A stretch of DNA of 64,000 nt from Fluviicola sp. Lineage in GTDB: Bacteria; Bacteroidota; Bacteroidia; Flavobacteriales_D; Crocinitomicaceae. Position numbers and translations under genes: made by a program. The stretch covers positions 109,387 to 173,386 of the forward strand of contig JARWZO010000024.1 in the NCBI GenBank assembly GCA_029866325.1, read 5' to 3'. The first letter of the stretch is position 1. Every line of letters starts with the position of its first letter. Shown piece by piece: positions 55,112 through 64,000 of this stretch. Under the pieces are notes generated by a model. The model made no database searches, was not told where the DNA came from, and was given only the letters and a program-made list of their open reading frames with translations.

Positions 55112-56692
55112 ATGAAAAAAAGATTCATCACATTATCTCTTGCTCTTCTTTCATTTGGAGTAATGAATTACTTCTATGGTCAGGAGAAGGCAGAGATTAC
55201 CAATTGGTATAACGGCAAATCACCGGGTATGAATACCGAGAAAGCTTATTCTTCATTGAAGAAGCGGAAATCGACAACGGTAATTGTAGCTGTTATTGAC
55301 TCGGGTATTGATATTGAACACAAAGATCTTCAAGGAAAAATCTGGTTAAACGAAGACGAAATTCCAAACAACGGAATCGACGACGATAAAAACGGATACA
55401 TCGATGATATGCACGGCTGGAACTTCTTAGGTTCTGCTACAGGTGAAAATCAGAAATATGCGCGTCTGGAAAAAACGCGTTTATTGGCGCAATTGGAAGA
55501 ACGATTCAAAGGAAAAGAATCGTCTCAAGTTGCAGCGGCTGACAAAGCAGATTACGAATTGTACAAACGTCTGAATAAAGAGATTAACGACGAACGCAAG
55601 GGGAACATGGAAGCGCTTGAGCAATACAAGCAAATCGGTGAAATGCTTCCTGTGATCAAAGCTAAATTGACCGAAATTTTGGGCGCTGACTTCACCGTTG
55701 AAGACGTTGAAAACTGGAAGCCTTCAAGCCCGGAAGAAATGCAAATGAAGCAGTTAGGAGCTTACATTGCTTCTGGTGAGTTGACGGAAGAGGCCATTCA
55801 AGAAGGTGTTGATCATTTCGATGCGTCTGCCAATTACCAATTGAATACCGAATACGATGATCGTATGAATATTGGAGACAATCCGCACGATTTCAATGAT
55901 GTTCACTACGGTAATAACGATGTTGAAGGTCCGGATGCATTGCACGGAACTCACGTTGGTGGTATCATTGGTGCGGTTCGTGGAAATGGATTAGGCGGCG
56001 ACGGTGTTGCTGAAAATGTAAAATTAATGTCATTGCGTGCCGTTCCGGATGGCGATGAGCAGGATAAAGATGTAGCTTTAGCGATTCGTTATGCGGTTGA
56101 CAATGGTGCAATGGTCATCAATATGTCTTTCGGAAAAAGCTTCTCGATGCACCAGCAAGAGGTTTACGATGCGTTGGCTTATGCCGATTCAAAAGGAGTT
56201 TTGTTAGTCCACGCTGCGGGTAATGATGCTGCAAACGTGGATGAAGCTGATAATTTTCCTTCTTCATCGTATTCGTTCCAAAAAGCTAAATTGGGGAATT
56301 ATATCACAATCGGTGCTTCTACACGTTATCCGAAAGGGAAACTGGCTGCCGACTTCTCGAATTACGGTCAAACGAAAGTAGATGTATTCGCTCCGGGCTT
56401 GGAAATTTACAATTCCGTTCCACAAAGTGATTACAAAACGTTGCAAGGTACATCTATGGCCGGACCAATGGTTGCCGGTGTTGCAGCGATGTTGAAGTCT
56501 TACTTTCCAACGTTGACAATGCTACAAATCAAAGAAGCAATTTTGTCTTCGGCTAAATCTTACAAAGGAACAGAACAAGCATTGCCCGGTTCTGAGCAAA
56601 AAGTAGATTTCGGTACACTTTCAGTAACAGGTGGAGTAGTAGACGTAAGTGCTGCTGTGAAAGCTTGCATGAAATTGGAGGCTAAAAAATAA
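55112..56692 (+). CDS. Subtilisin-family (S8) peptidase with long helical insertion
   Basis: 526 residues. Signal peptide about 1-23 (Phe-Tyr-Gly-Gln). Triad: Asp63 (Ala-Val-Ile-Asp-Ser-Gly), His278 (Leu-His-Gly-Thr-His-Val-Gly) and Ser448 (Gly-Thr-Ser-Met-Ala-Gly-Pro), with Asn371. About 215 residues separate Asp and His, far more than in subtilisin; the extra part is charged and helical (about 110-250). No T9SS tail, so it is probably periplasmic. It is divergent from the other subtilase gene. Confidence 0.92.
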   Translation: MKKRFITLSLALLSFGVMNYFYGQEKAEITNWYNGKSPGMNTEKAYSSLKKRKSTTVIVAVIDSGIDIEHKDLQGKIWLNEDEIPNNGIDDDKNGYIDDMHGWNFLGSATGENQKYARLEKTRLLAQLEERFKGKESSQVAAADKADYELYKRLNKEINDERKGNMEALEQYKQIGEMLPVIKAKLTEILGADFTVEDVENWKPSSPEEMQMKQLGAYIASGELTEEAIQEGVDHFDASANYQLNTEYDDRMNIGDNPHDFNDVHYGNNDVEGPDALHGTHVGGIIGAVRGNGLGGDGVAENVKLMSLRAVPDGDEQDKDVALAIRYAVDNGAMVINMSFGKSFSMHQQEVYDALAYADSKGVLLVHAAGNDAANVDEADNFPSSSYSFQKAKLGNYITIGASTRYPKGKLAADFSNYGQTKVDVFAPGLEIYNSVPQSDYKTLQGTSMAGPMVAGVAAMLKSYFPTLTMLQIKEAILSSAKSYKGTEQALPGSEQKVDFGTLSVTGGVVDVSAAVKACMKLEAKK

Positions 56693-56713
56693 GAAAACAC
56701 GTAGTTATAAATC

Positions 56714-56748
56714 AAAAACCGTCATCTTTCTACAGGTGGCGGTTTTTT
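56714..56748 (+). terminator. Terminator of the S8 peptidase gene
   Basis: AAAAACCGTCA and TGGCGGTTTTTT form a stem with one G-U pair, followed by T; it ends 14 bases before the next gene's ATG. Confidence 0.75.
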
Positions 56749-56761
56749 AGTTTTGAATGAT

Positions 56762-57220
56762 ATGAAAACATTTTTTATCGCGTTGATCGGCTTTGTAGCT
56801 CTGACTTCCTTTAAACCGGAACCGGCTCACGAAGATTTGAATGTTGTGCTTGATAACTGGCACAAAGCAGCTGCCGCAGCGAATTTGTCGGACTATTTCA
56901 GTTGTGTGACCGATGATTTTGTGTTTCTCGGAACAGATCCTAGCGAACGCTGGAACAAGGAGCAATTTCAGGCTTTCTGCAAACCTTACTTCGATCAGGG
57001 GAAAGGCTGGGATTTTAAATCGACAGAACGTAATTGGGTGTTTTCGAAAAACAAAAAGATCGCTTGGTTTGACGAAAAGCTAGATACATGGATGGAAGGC
57101 TGCCGCGGAAGTGGTGTGATGGTGAAAGAAGGGAAAACTTGGAAATTGGCTTATTACAATTTGACGGTACTGATCGAGAATGATAAGATTAAGTCATTTA
57201 TTGAGTTAAGAAAGCAATAG
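56762..57220 (+). CDS. NTF2/SnoaL-like (DUF4440-type) exported protein
   Basis: 152 residues from the ATG at 56762; an in-frame TTG three codons upstream overlaps nothing useful. A short hydrophobic leader (about 1-17) precedes Leu-Asp-Asn-Trp-His-Lys-Ala-Ala-Ala-Ala-Ala-Asn, Tyr-Phe-Ser-Cys-Val-Thr-Asp-Asp-Phe-Val-Phe-Leu-Gly-Thr-Asp and Trp-Lys-Leu-Ala-Tyr-Tyr-Asn-Leu-Thr-Val, the cone-shaped NTF2-like fold. The ligand or reaction is unknown. Confidence 0.8.
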   Translation: MKTFFIALIGFVALTSFKPEPAHEDLNVVLDNWHKAAAAANLSDYFSCVTDDFVFLGTDPSERWNKEQFQAFCKPYFDQGKGWDFKSTERNWVFSKNKKIAWFDEKLDTWMEGCRGSGVMVKEGKTWKLAYYNLTVLIENDKIKSFIELRKQ

Positions 57221-57259
57221 ATGCTCTACAACCCAGTAAAAATGGACTTCTTTGAACTG

Positions 57260-57305
57260 TTTAAAATTGTAAAAATCGCCAATTTTAAACGTTTACAATT
57301 TTAAA
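57260..57305. repeat. Perfect 14-base AT inverted repeat
   Basis: TTTAAAATTGTAAA at 57260-57273 and TTTACAATTTTAAA at 57292-57305 are exact reverse complements with an 18-base spacer. It lies 40 bases after the NTF2-like gene and could be a weak terminator or a protein-binding site. Confidence 0.6.
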
Positions 57306-57447
57306 ACTTTAGCATTTTCTCGACGGATTTTATTTCCAAATTACACCTGAATTTCTTTGAGAAATCACCATTTCCGAATCACAAAAAACCACAATACATA
57401 CCGTTCGTCTCATTAATTTGTGCTATCTTCAAAAAAAAGGAATCATT

Positions 57448-58593
57448 ATGAAGAAAGTAAATTATGTATTGCTTGCAATTGTGTTTCCACTGGTTGTAAG
57501 TTGCGGTTCGGAAGAAACTGCAGAAAAAAAGGTTGATTTAACCGAAGAAGGATTCGATCTTCAGGGAGCTCTCGAATTGTTTGAAAAATCAAAAAGTCCC
57601 GAAGATTTTGAACGGGCGTTAAATGCCGAATCCAATCCTGTCAATAATCTCGATCTCAACGACGACGGTAAAATTGATTTCGTCAAAGTGATTGACAGAA
57701 TGAAGGATAAAAGTCATTCCATTGCATTGCAGGTGGTGCTCAATGAAAAAGAAAACCAAGACATCGCAGCAATCGTAATAGAGAAAAGCGGACCTTCAAG
57801 TGCTCGATTGCAAATTATTGGTAATGAGGTGCTTTACGGTAAAGAAGTAGTGCTAGAACCTATCGATAAAAGTGGAGATAGTGAACCTAAAGCAATGTTG
57901 CTTGCATCCAATGCCGTTGTCACAGTAAATGTGTGGACCTGGCCGATTATCCAACATGTATATCAGGAAGAATATGTTCCTTATGTTTCGCCGGTAAGAT
58001 GGGAAGTGTACCCGGTTTGGTATGAACCGCACCAGCATCATCATAAAAAACACGGAAAAGGACACGCTTACGGACATTACAAACATCATCACGACGATGA
58101 GCGTTACCGTGAGGTAGCGGTTTCGGATTTGGTAATTGCGCGTGAAATTTACATTTCAAACCGCACAAATTCAGCGACTATCAGTATCCAATTTCGTCGT
58201 GATTTTCCGAACTTCCGTTATGAAGACGGTCATTATCATGGTGAGCACTATGACAAGCACCACGATAAACACTTTGATAAACATCATGATGATCATCCCG
58301 GAAACGGTAACGGACATCAAGACAAAGACTGGAATCGTGGCAATGAGGGAGACAAACATGATAAAGGAAAATCGGATCACGATGGCTTTAAAGGTGGAGA
58401 CAAACACGATAAAGGCCCGAAACACGAAATGAAGTTCAATCCACCTAATAACCAGTCATCACATGAAAAAGGTGGTGATCATGGAAACGGCGGAAACGGC
58501 GGTGGAAAATCTGACCATGGTAACGGTGGTGGAAAATCTGATAAAGGCGGAAATGGCGGTGGACCTGGGAAAGGTGGCGGCAAAAAGAAATAA
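57448..58593 (+). CDS. Lipoprotein with EF-hand-like core and His/Gly-rich tail, paralogue A
   Basis: 381 residues from the ATG at 57448; an in-frame TTG at 57418 is too far from the signal. The lipobox is Val-Val-Ser-Cys (C19). The core has Gly-Phe-Asp-Leu-Gln-Gly-Ala-Leu-Glu-Leu-Phe-Glu-Lys and the calcium-loop-like Asn-Asn-Leu-Asp-Leu-Asn-Asp-Asp-Gly-Lys-Ile-Asp (about 50-80), then a beta-rich part with Val-Trp-Thr-Trp-Pro. From about residue 195 it is dominated by His, Asp, Lys and Gly, ending in Gly-Gly-Gly-Lys-Lys-Lys. Metal binding by the His-rich tail is plausible. A tandem paralogue follows. Confidence 0.72.
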   Translation: MKKVNYVLLAIVFPLVVSCGSEETAEKKVDLTEEGFDLQGALELFEKSKSPEDFERALNAESNPVNNLDLNDDGKIDFVKVIDRMKDKSHSIALQVVLNEKENQDIAAIVIEKSGPSSARLQIIGNEVLYGKEVVLEPIDKSGDSEPKAMLLASNAVVTVNVWTWPIIQHVYQEEYVPYVSPVRWEVYPVWYEPHQHHHKKHGKGHAYGHYKHHHDDERYREVAVSDLVIAREIYISNRTNSATISIQFRRDFPNFRYEDGHYHGEHYDKHHDKHFDKHHDDHPGNGNGHQDKDWNRGNEGDKHDKGKSDHDGFKGGDKHDKGPKHEMKFNPPNNQSSHEKGGDHGNGGNGGGKSDHGNGGGKSDKGGNGGGPGKGGGKKK

Positions 58594-58630
58594 ACAAACG
58601 GATTAGTTACCCAATAGATTATAGATGCAA

Positions 58631-58673
58631 ATGGACTGAGCTATATTAACGTGAGCTCGGTCCATTTTATTTT
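58631..58673 (+). terminator. Terminator of paralogue A
   Basis: ATGGACTGAGCT and AGCTCGGTCCAT form a 12-base stem with one G-U pair, followed by TTTATTTTAG. Confidence 0.8.
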
Positions 58674-58753
58674 AGTTACAATCTTTGGCTTTAATTATTC
58701 AGACAGATTAAACCTTTTTTTGCTATTTTCATCTAACTGAAAAACAGTTTATT

Positions 58754-59761
58754 ATGAAAACTACGATAAAGATCCTTTTAGTGAGTTGTTTGACTGCTTG
58801 GGGAAATGGTGCTTTTGCACAGGAAGAATCGGACAGCACAGGCTTGGCCGGCGACAATTTTGACCTTCAAGGCGCTATGGAATTGTTTAAGCAATCGGAT
58901 GATCTTGAAGCGTTTGAAAAGTCGCTCAACACAGAATCAAATGAAGTAAATAATCTTGACTTAAATGGTGACAATGCCATTGATTACATACAAGTAATTG
59001 ATCGTGTAGATGGTAAAAATCATGCAATTGTGTTGCAGATTGCGGTATCCGAATCCGAAATGCAAGATGTTGCAGCTATTGCAATCGAGCAAACAGACGA
59101 TTCAACAGCTTATCTACAAATTATTGGAAATGAAACGCTTTATGGTGAAGAGTTGATGATGGAACCGTACGATGAAGTGAGCGAAAAGGCTACAAAAGGG
59201 CCATCTTCTTTGTACGGACCTATGCGTGTTGTGATTGTCAATGTTTGGGGCTGGCGCCCGGTTCGACATATTTATAGACCTGCTTATGTGCCTTATGTTT
59301 CACCTTGGAGATGGCGAGTTTATCCTGTTTGGTGGAAACCATGGCGACCGGTTTACTGGCATGTGCACAGAGCTAGAGTGCGCCGATATCATGTAATGTA
59401 TCATGTAACTCCCGTCTGTCATGTTACTCATGCCCATGCAATGTATGTGAAAAACAAAAGCGTCTCGAAAACAGTAACTGTAAAATATGCAGGTCCGCAA
59501 GCCAATTACAAAAAACAACAGGCAACTAAAAGTGCCGGAAACAAAAGCGCTGGCGGAACAAATGAAAAACAGCAATCCAAAGCAGGTGACTCAAAATCGG
59601 AAACGAAATCAGCCAAATCAGAAGGTGCTAAACAGCAAGGCGGCGCAAGTGAGAAATCAAAAGCAAGTTCTCCGAACAAAACAAAAGGAACCGATCGCGG
59701 TAAAGGCGGTGGCGCGCAACAACGTGGAAACGCTGGTTCAAAAGGTGGTCGCAAAAAGTAG
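58754..59761 (+). CDS. Exported protein with EF-hand-like core and Lys/Ser/Gly-rich tail, paralogue B
   Basis: 335 residues. Signal peptide 1-22 (Gly-Ala-Phe-Ala-Gln). The core matches paralogue A closely: Asn-Phe-Asp-Leu-Gln-Gly-Ala-Met-Glu-Leu-Phe-Lys-Gln, Val-Asn-Asn-Leu-Asp-Leu-Asn-Gly-Asp-Asn-Ala-Ile-Asp-Tyr and Leu-Gln-Ile-Ile-Gly-Asn-Glu-Thr-Leu-Tyr-Gly. The next part is Trp/Arg/His-rich (Trp-Arg-Trp-Arg-Val-Tyr-Pro-Val-Trp-Trp). The tail from about 245 is Lys/Ser/Ala/Gly/Gln repeats ending Lys-Gly-Gly-Arg-Lys-Lys. It has no lipobox, unlike A. Function unknown. Confidence 0.72.
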   Translation: MKTTIKILLVSCLTAWGNGAFAQEESDSTGLAGDNFDLQGAMELFKQSDDLEAFEKSLNTESNEVNNLDLNGDNAIDYIQVIDRVDGKNHAIVLQIAVSESEMQDVAAIAIEQTDDSTAYLQIIGNETLYGEELMMEPYDEVSEKATKGPSSLYGPMRVVIVNVWGWRPVRHIYRPAYVPYVSPWRWRVYPVWWKPWRPVYWHVHRARVRRYHVMYHVTPVCHVTHAHAMYVKNKSVSKTVTVKYAGPQANYKKQQATKSAGNKSAGGTNEKQQSKAGDSKSETKSAKSEGAKQQGGASEKSKASSPNKTKGTDRGKGGGAQQRGNAGSKGGRKK

Positions 59762-59807
59762 TCACGTAATTAATCGCTGAAGATTTATCGAACTCACGTT
59801 TTTAAAC

Positions 59808-59846
59808 AAAAAAGGCGAACGTATTCAGAACACGTTCGCCTTTTTT
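59808..59846. terminator. Bidirectional terminator
   Basis: GGCGAACGT and ACGTTCGCC form a perfect stem around a nine-base loop with A-run and T-run on the two sides, between paralogue B and the convergent small gene. Confidence 0.88.
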
Positions 59847-59856
59847 GTTGTTTCAA

Positions 59857-60135
59857 TTAATTTGTCGGAGCAATCGAATGATAAAAATCAATTGTTTGAC
59901 CTTCCTCACAAGCAAAATAATGAGCTGATCCATTGACTGTTACAAGCGCACCAAAGTGTTTTTTGTTTCCCTTACTTGGGTCAGGACCAAGCGTAGTATT
60001 GTTAATAGTCACAATTCCATCGTTAGCGTCTAACGCTTTTTGCAATTGTACAGCAACATTGACTGCTTGTGTTTGGTTTTCATTTCCGCCATTTAATGCT
60101 CCATAAACGGCAAAATTTACAGTAAAATTTGACAT
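59857..60135 (-). CDS. Small hypothetical protein, 92 aa
   Basis: 92 residues without signal or TM. The sequence Phe-Ala-Val-Tyr-Gly-Ala-Leu-Asn-Gly-Gly, Gly-Ile-Val-Thr-Ile-Asn-Asn-Thr-Thr-Leu-Gly-Pro-Asp-Pro and Tyr-Phe-Ala-Cys-Glu-Glu-Gly-Gln-Thr-Ile-Asp-Phe suggests a compact beta-rich fold. It appears to be a real, well-formed protein, but I recognise no named family. Transcribed alone. Confidence 0.68.
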   Translation of the reverse strand: MSNFTVNFAVYGALNGGNENQTQAVNVAVQLQKALDANDGIVTINNTTLGPDPSKGNKKHFGALVTVNGSAHYFACEEGQTIDFYHSIAPTN

Positions 60136-60262
60136 AATTCTTTCAATTATTCAGTTAATAATAATGGTTATGGCAAAGATAGGTGGTTGATTAGCTGATT
60201 TTTAGCGTACAAATACGGCTCTTTAAAAAACAGGTAATCCTACGCATGCTTCAACCGAAGCA

Positions 60263-60295
60263 CAAAAAAAACGGAAGCCTTTCGAACTTCCGTTT
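60263..60295 (-). terminator. Terminator of the pyrG-yidC unit
   Basis: AAACGGAAG and CTTCCGTTT form a nine-base stem; on the minus strand it is followed by a T-run. It starts 25 bases after the yidC stop. Confidence 0.85.
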
Positions 60296-60319
60296 ATATT
60301 TTAAAAATTTCTTTCGAAA

Positions 60320-62305
60320 TTATCTTCGTTTTTTCATTTCTTGTTGCTGACGCTGAGCTTCCTCTAATCGTTGAGCAAACTTGCTTTTCTTTTTCGGTCC
60401 GGCAGTAGAAGATTTACTTCGAGCAGCTTCCATTTTTGTTCTCAACTTCTCTTCGTCTACGAAGAATTGTTTGATCACAAACATCAAGATGATCGTCATC
60501 AATGTAGAGATGAAGTAGTAGAAACTCAAACCTGCGGCGAAGTTATTGAAGAAGAAAATCATCAAAATAGGGAAGATGTACATGATTACTTTCATGTTTG
60601 GCATTCCCGGTTGCTGCTGCTGAGCAACGTTACTGCTATTCAAATACGTGTAAACCAGTGTAGTTGCCGACATCAATAAGGTAAACAACGACATGTGATC
60701 ACCATACATTGGAATGTATGTACCGAAATCCCACACTGAATCGTAAGACGACATATCTTCCGCCCACAAGAATCCGCGCTGGCGTAATTCAAACGTTGCA
60801 GGGAAGAAACGGAAGACGGCCAGTAGAATCGGCATTTGCACCAACATCGGCACACAACCTGCCAGCGGTGAAGCTCCTGACTCGCGGTAGAGCGTCATCA
60901 TGTCCATCTGTTTTTTCATCGCGTCATCCTTGTTCGGGTATTTCGCGTTGATTTCGTCGATGTTCGGTTTAAGGATGCGCATTTTTGCCGATGAAACAAA
61001 CATTTTCCATTGAATCGGCATCAATAATAATTTCAAGAAGAAGGTCAATAATAAAATCGCAATCCCGATTCCCATTCCGGTTGAGTTCAACAAGTCGAAT
61101 ACCGGTTGTACGGCATACAAGTTGATCCATCGGAACAATCCCCAACCGTAGTTGAGCATGTCGTCGTAGTTCTTTCCATACGATTTCAACACCGTGTAAT
61201 CATTCGGTCCGAAGAACCAATTCATACTTACCGTGCCATTTTCAGATGATTTCAACGAAAGGTTAAACGACGATTTGTAACGCTTGATGTGTGTATGGAA
61301 ACGTTCCATATCTTCGCTGTAATTGGTAATCTTCATCGAAGTACCTCTTGAACCGAAACCTTTTTCCGGCTGAAGAATAGAAGAGAAGTAGCTTTGTTTG
61401 TAAGCCACCCAATCAACATCTTGCGTCATTTTCTCTTCGTCGTTCGCCATCTCGCTTAGGTAAGAGAACGATTCGTCTTTCAACTGATAACAAACCGTCG
61501 ATACTTTGCGTTGTTCAGAAAGCAAACGTTCCGTGCGACGGTAAGCCATGTTCCAGTTCATCATCACATTCTTGGCCAGAACTTCTTTGCCCAAACCGTT
61601 GAATTTGATAGCGAATTTCAGGTCATAACCGTCGTGAAGCGTATAGATGTATTCGATAGAACCGGCACCAACTTTGTGTTCAAGCACCAGTTTATGCTTG
61701 TTTTTCGACTTAACGGTAAATTCCTGTTCACCCGTAGTGTAATCCTGTCCGTTGAGCTGGAAAGCCAATTCGTTTACGTGATCGCCTTCTTTGAACAAAT
61801 ACAACGGAGTGATTTTCTTGTCGTTTTTCGCAAACTCGTGGTACGTTTCAAACTCTTTGAGCTGAACCGCCGATACCACACCACCTTTTGTAGAGAAATC
61901 AACAATTAGGTTGTTCGATTCCAAGGTAATTATTTCAGCTTTGAAAGACGGAGCAGCAGGAGTTGTAGCTGTTGGTTGAGTTGAAGCAGGAGCAGGGGTA
62001 GCAGCGACAGCAATTGTGGTGTCATGCCCCAATGAATCGGTGTAAATCGGATTTCCTTTTGCATCCGTTACCTGATTTCCTTTTTTGTCTTTTTTCGGTT
62101 TAAGACCTTTATCTACAACAGCAGCAGGTTTTTCAGCCTCTAGCTTTTTTGTTTTGGCTTCTTCAGCTGCTTCTTTCTTTTTGTTGGCAGCCTCTATTTT
62201 ATCCTTCTCTGCTTTTATCTCCTCATCAGATGGCTGATTGAAGATGGTGAAGGTTACTAAAATAAGCCCTATCAGTGATAAACCGATGATTGTATTTTTA
62301 TCCAT
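60320..62305 (-). CDS. yidC: Membrane protein insertase YidC
   Basis: 661 residues. N-terminal TM (about 5-20), a charged and Pro/Ala-rich linker, a large periplasmic beta-sandwich domain (about 125-360) and the conserved five-helix core with Met-Gly-Ile-Gly-Ile-Ala, Pro-Ile-Gln-Trp-Lys-Met-Phe and Ser-Gly-Ala-Ser-Pro-Leu-Ala-Gly-Cys-Val-Pro. The C-terminus is a basic tail (Lys-Lys-Lys-Ser-Lys ... Met-Lys-Lys-Arg-Arg) thought to contact the ribosome. It starts five bases after pyrG and is probably co-transcribed. Confidence 0.95.
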   Translation of the reverse strand: MDKNTIIGLSLIGLILVTFTIFNQPSDEEIKAEKDKIEAANKKKEAAEEAKTKKLEAEKPAAVVDKGLKPKKDKKGNQVTDAKGNPIYTDSLGHDTTIAVAATPAPASTQPTATTPAAPSFKAEIITLESNNLIVDFSTKGGVVSAVQLKEFETYHEFAKNDKKITPLYLFKEGDHVNELAFQLNGQDYTTGEQEFTVKSKNKHKLVLEHKVGAGSIEYIYTLHDGYDLKFAIKFNGLGKEVLAKNVMMNWNMAYRRTERLLSEQRKVSTVCYQLKDESFSYLSEMANDEEKMTQDVDWVAYKQSYFSSILQPEKGFGSRGTSMKITNYSEDMERFHTHIKRYKSSFNLSLKSSENGTVSMNWFFGPNDYTVLKSYGKNYDDMLNYGWGLFRWINLYAVQPVFDLLNSTGMGIGIAILLLTFFLKLLLMPIQWKMFVSSAKMRILKPNIDEINAKYPNKDDAMKKQMDMMTLYRESGASPLAGCVPMLVQMPILLAVFRFFPATFELRQRGFLWAEDMSSYDSVWDFGTYIPMYGDHMSLFTLLMSATTLVYTYLNSSNVAQQQQPGMPNMKVIMYIFPILMIFFFNNFAAGLSFYYFISTLMTIILMFVIKQFFVDEEKLRTKMEAARSKSSTAGPKKKSKFAQRLEEAQRQQQEMKKRR

Positions 62306-62310
62306 TCTTG

Positions 62311-63999
<1,689 letters not shown>

Positions 64000-64000
64000 T

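Noticed and set aside
58136..58432. 98-codon plus-strand frame inside paralogue A, rich in Met/Thr/Ile
   Set aside because: Out-of-frame reading of the His/Asp/Lys-rich low-complexity tail.
59487..59780. 97-codon plus-strand frame at the end of paralogue B
   Set aside because: Out-of-frame reading of the Lys/Ser/Gly tail repeats.

Overview
The window is a contiguous piece of a Bacteroidota chromosome, most likely order Flavobacteriales and possibly the Crocinitomicaceae/Fluviicola area (the family-level placement is a guess). The evidence is the Bacteroidota -7 promoter box TAnnTTTG in front of many genes, secreted proteins ending in type IX secretion (T9SS) sorting domains, a TonB-receptor-like barrel, DUF1573 and DUF5606 proteins, a long NusB, leucine dehydrogenase, and an ssrA tag ending in YALAA. 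There is no prophage, CRISPR array, rRNA or tRNA. The one stable RNA gene is tmRNA.

Layout. 1-3.8 kb: end of mltG, a Tat-exported asparaginase-type Ntn hydrolase and a GH2 beta-mannosidase. 4-8.5 kb: a tightly packed MarR-OsmC-MFS-outer-membrane-receptor operon with a palindromic operator set exactly between its -33 and -7 boxes. 8.5-9.1 kb: a possible 43-aa gene and a 266-bp MITE-like element with a 4-bp target duplication. 9.1-17.3 kb: an SF2 helicase, a lipoprotein, a run of small multi-pass membrane proteins (three tandem paralogues, two DUF4190-like, one DUF2752), then ettA, RDD and VF530 genes. 17.3-24 kb: pepD, a DUF3820 protein, then a likely operon of a membrane histidine kinase, three tandem membrane-anchored TerB-plus-J-domain proteins and an unlisted 44-aa membrane peptide.

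24.7-26.4 kb: an XRE regulator and mnmA converge and overlap, with matching TTACAnTTGTAA sites at both outer ends. 26.7-32.3 kb: a secreted protein, an ABC exporter, leucine dehydrogenase, nusB, a DUF1573 lipoprotein and yajC. 32-38 kb: a YSTD-repeat protein, a second histidine kinase of the same type, a (TAGT)17 microsatellite, katG and a DUF2490 protein. 38-46.5 kb: an accessory stretch of unknown secreted and cytoplasmic proteins, an immunity-like DUF6000 candidate, a T9SS leucine-rich-repeat protein flanked by short direct repeats, and a GIY-YIG protein. 46.8-47.3 kb: tmRNA (ssrA) on the minus strand, with a predicted tag DNTSYALAA and degenerate copies of its terminator downstream. 47.4-59.8 kb: T9SS cargo, an M3 peptidase, DUF5606, two different subtilases, an NTF2-like protein and two tandem paralogues sharing an EF-hand-like core but carrying different low-complexity tails. 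59.9-64 kb: a small unknown protein, yidC and pyrG.

The most interesting items are the kinase/TerB-J array, the MarR and XRE operator arrangements with nearly leaderless starts, the unusual tmRNA resume codon with the decayed repeats beside it, and the tail-swapped paralogue pair. All assignments are from reading the sequence; no database search was run.
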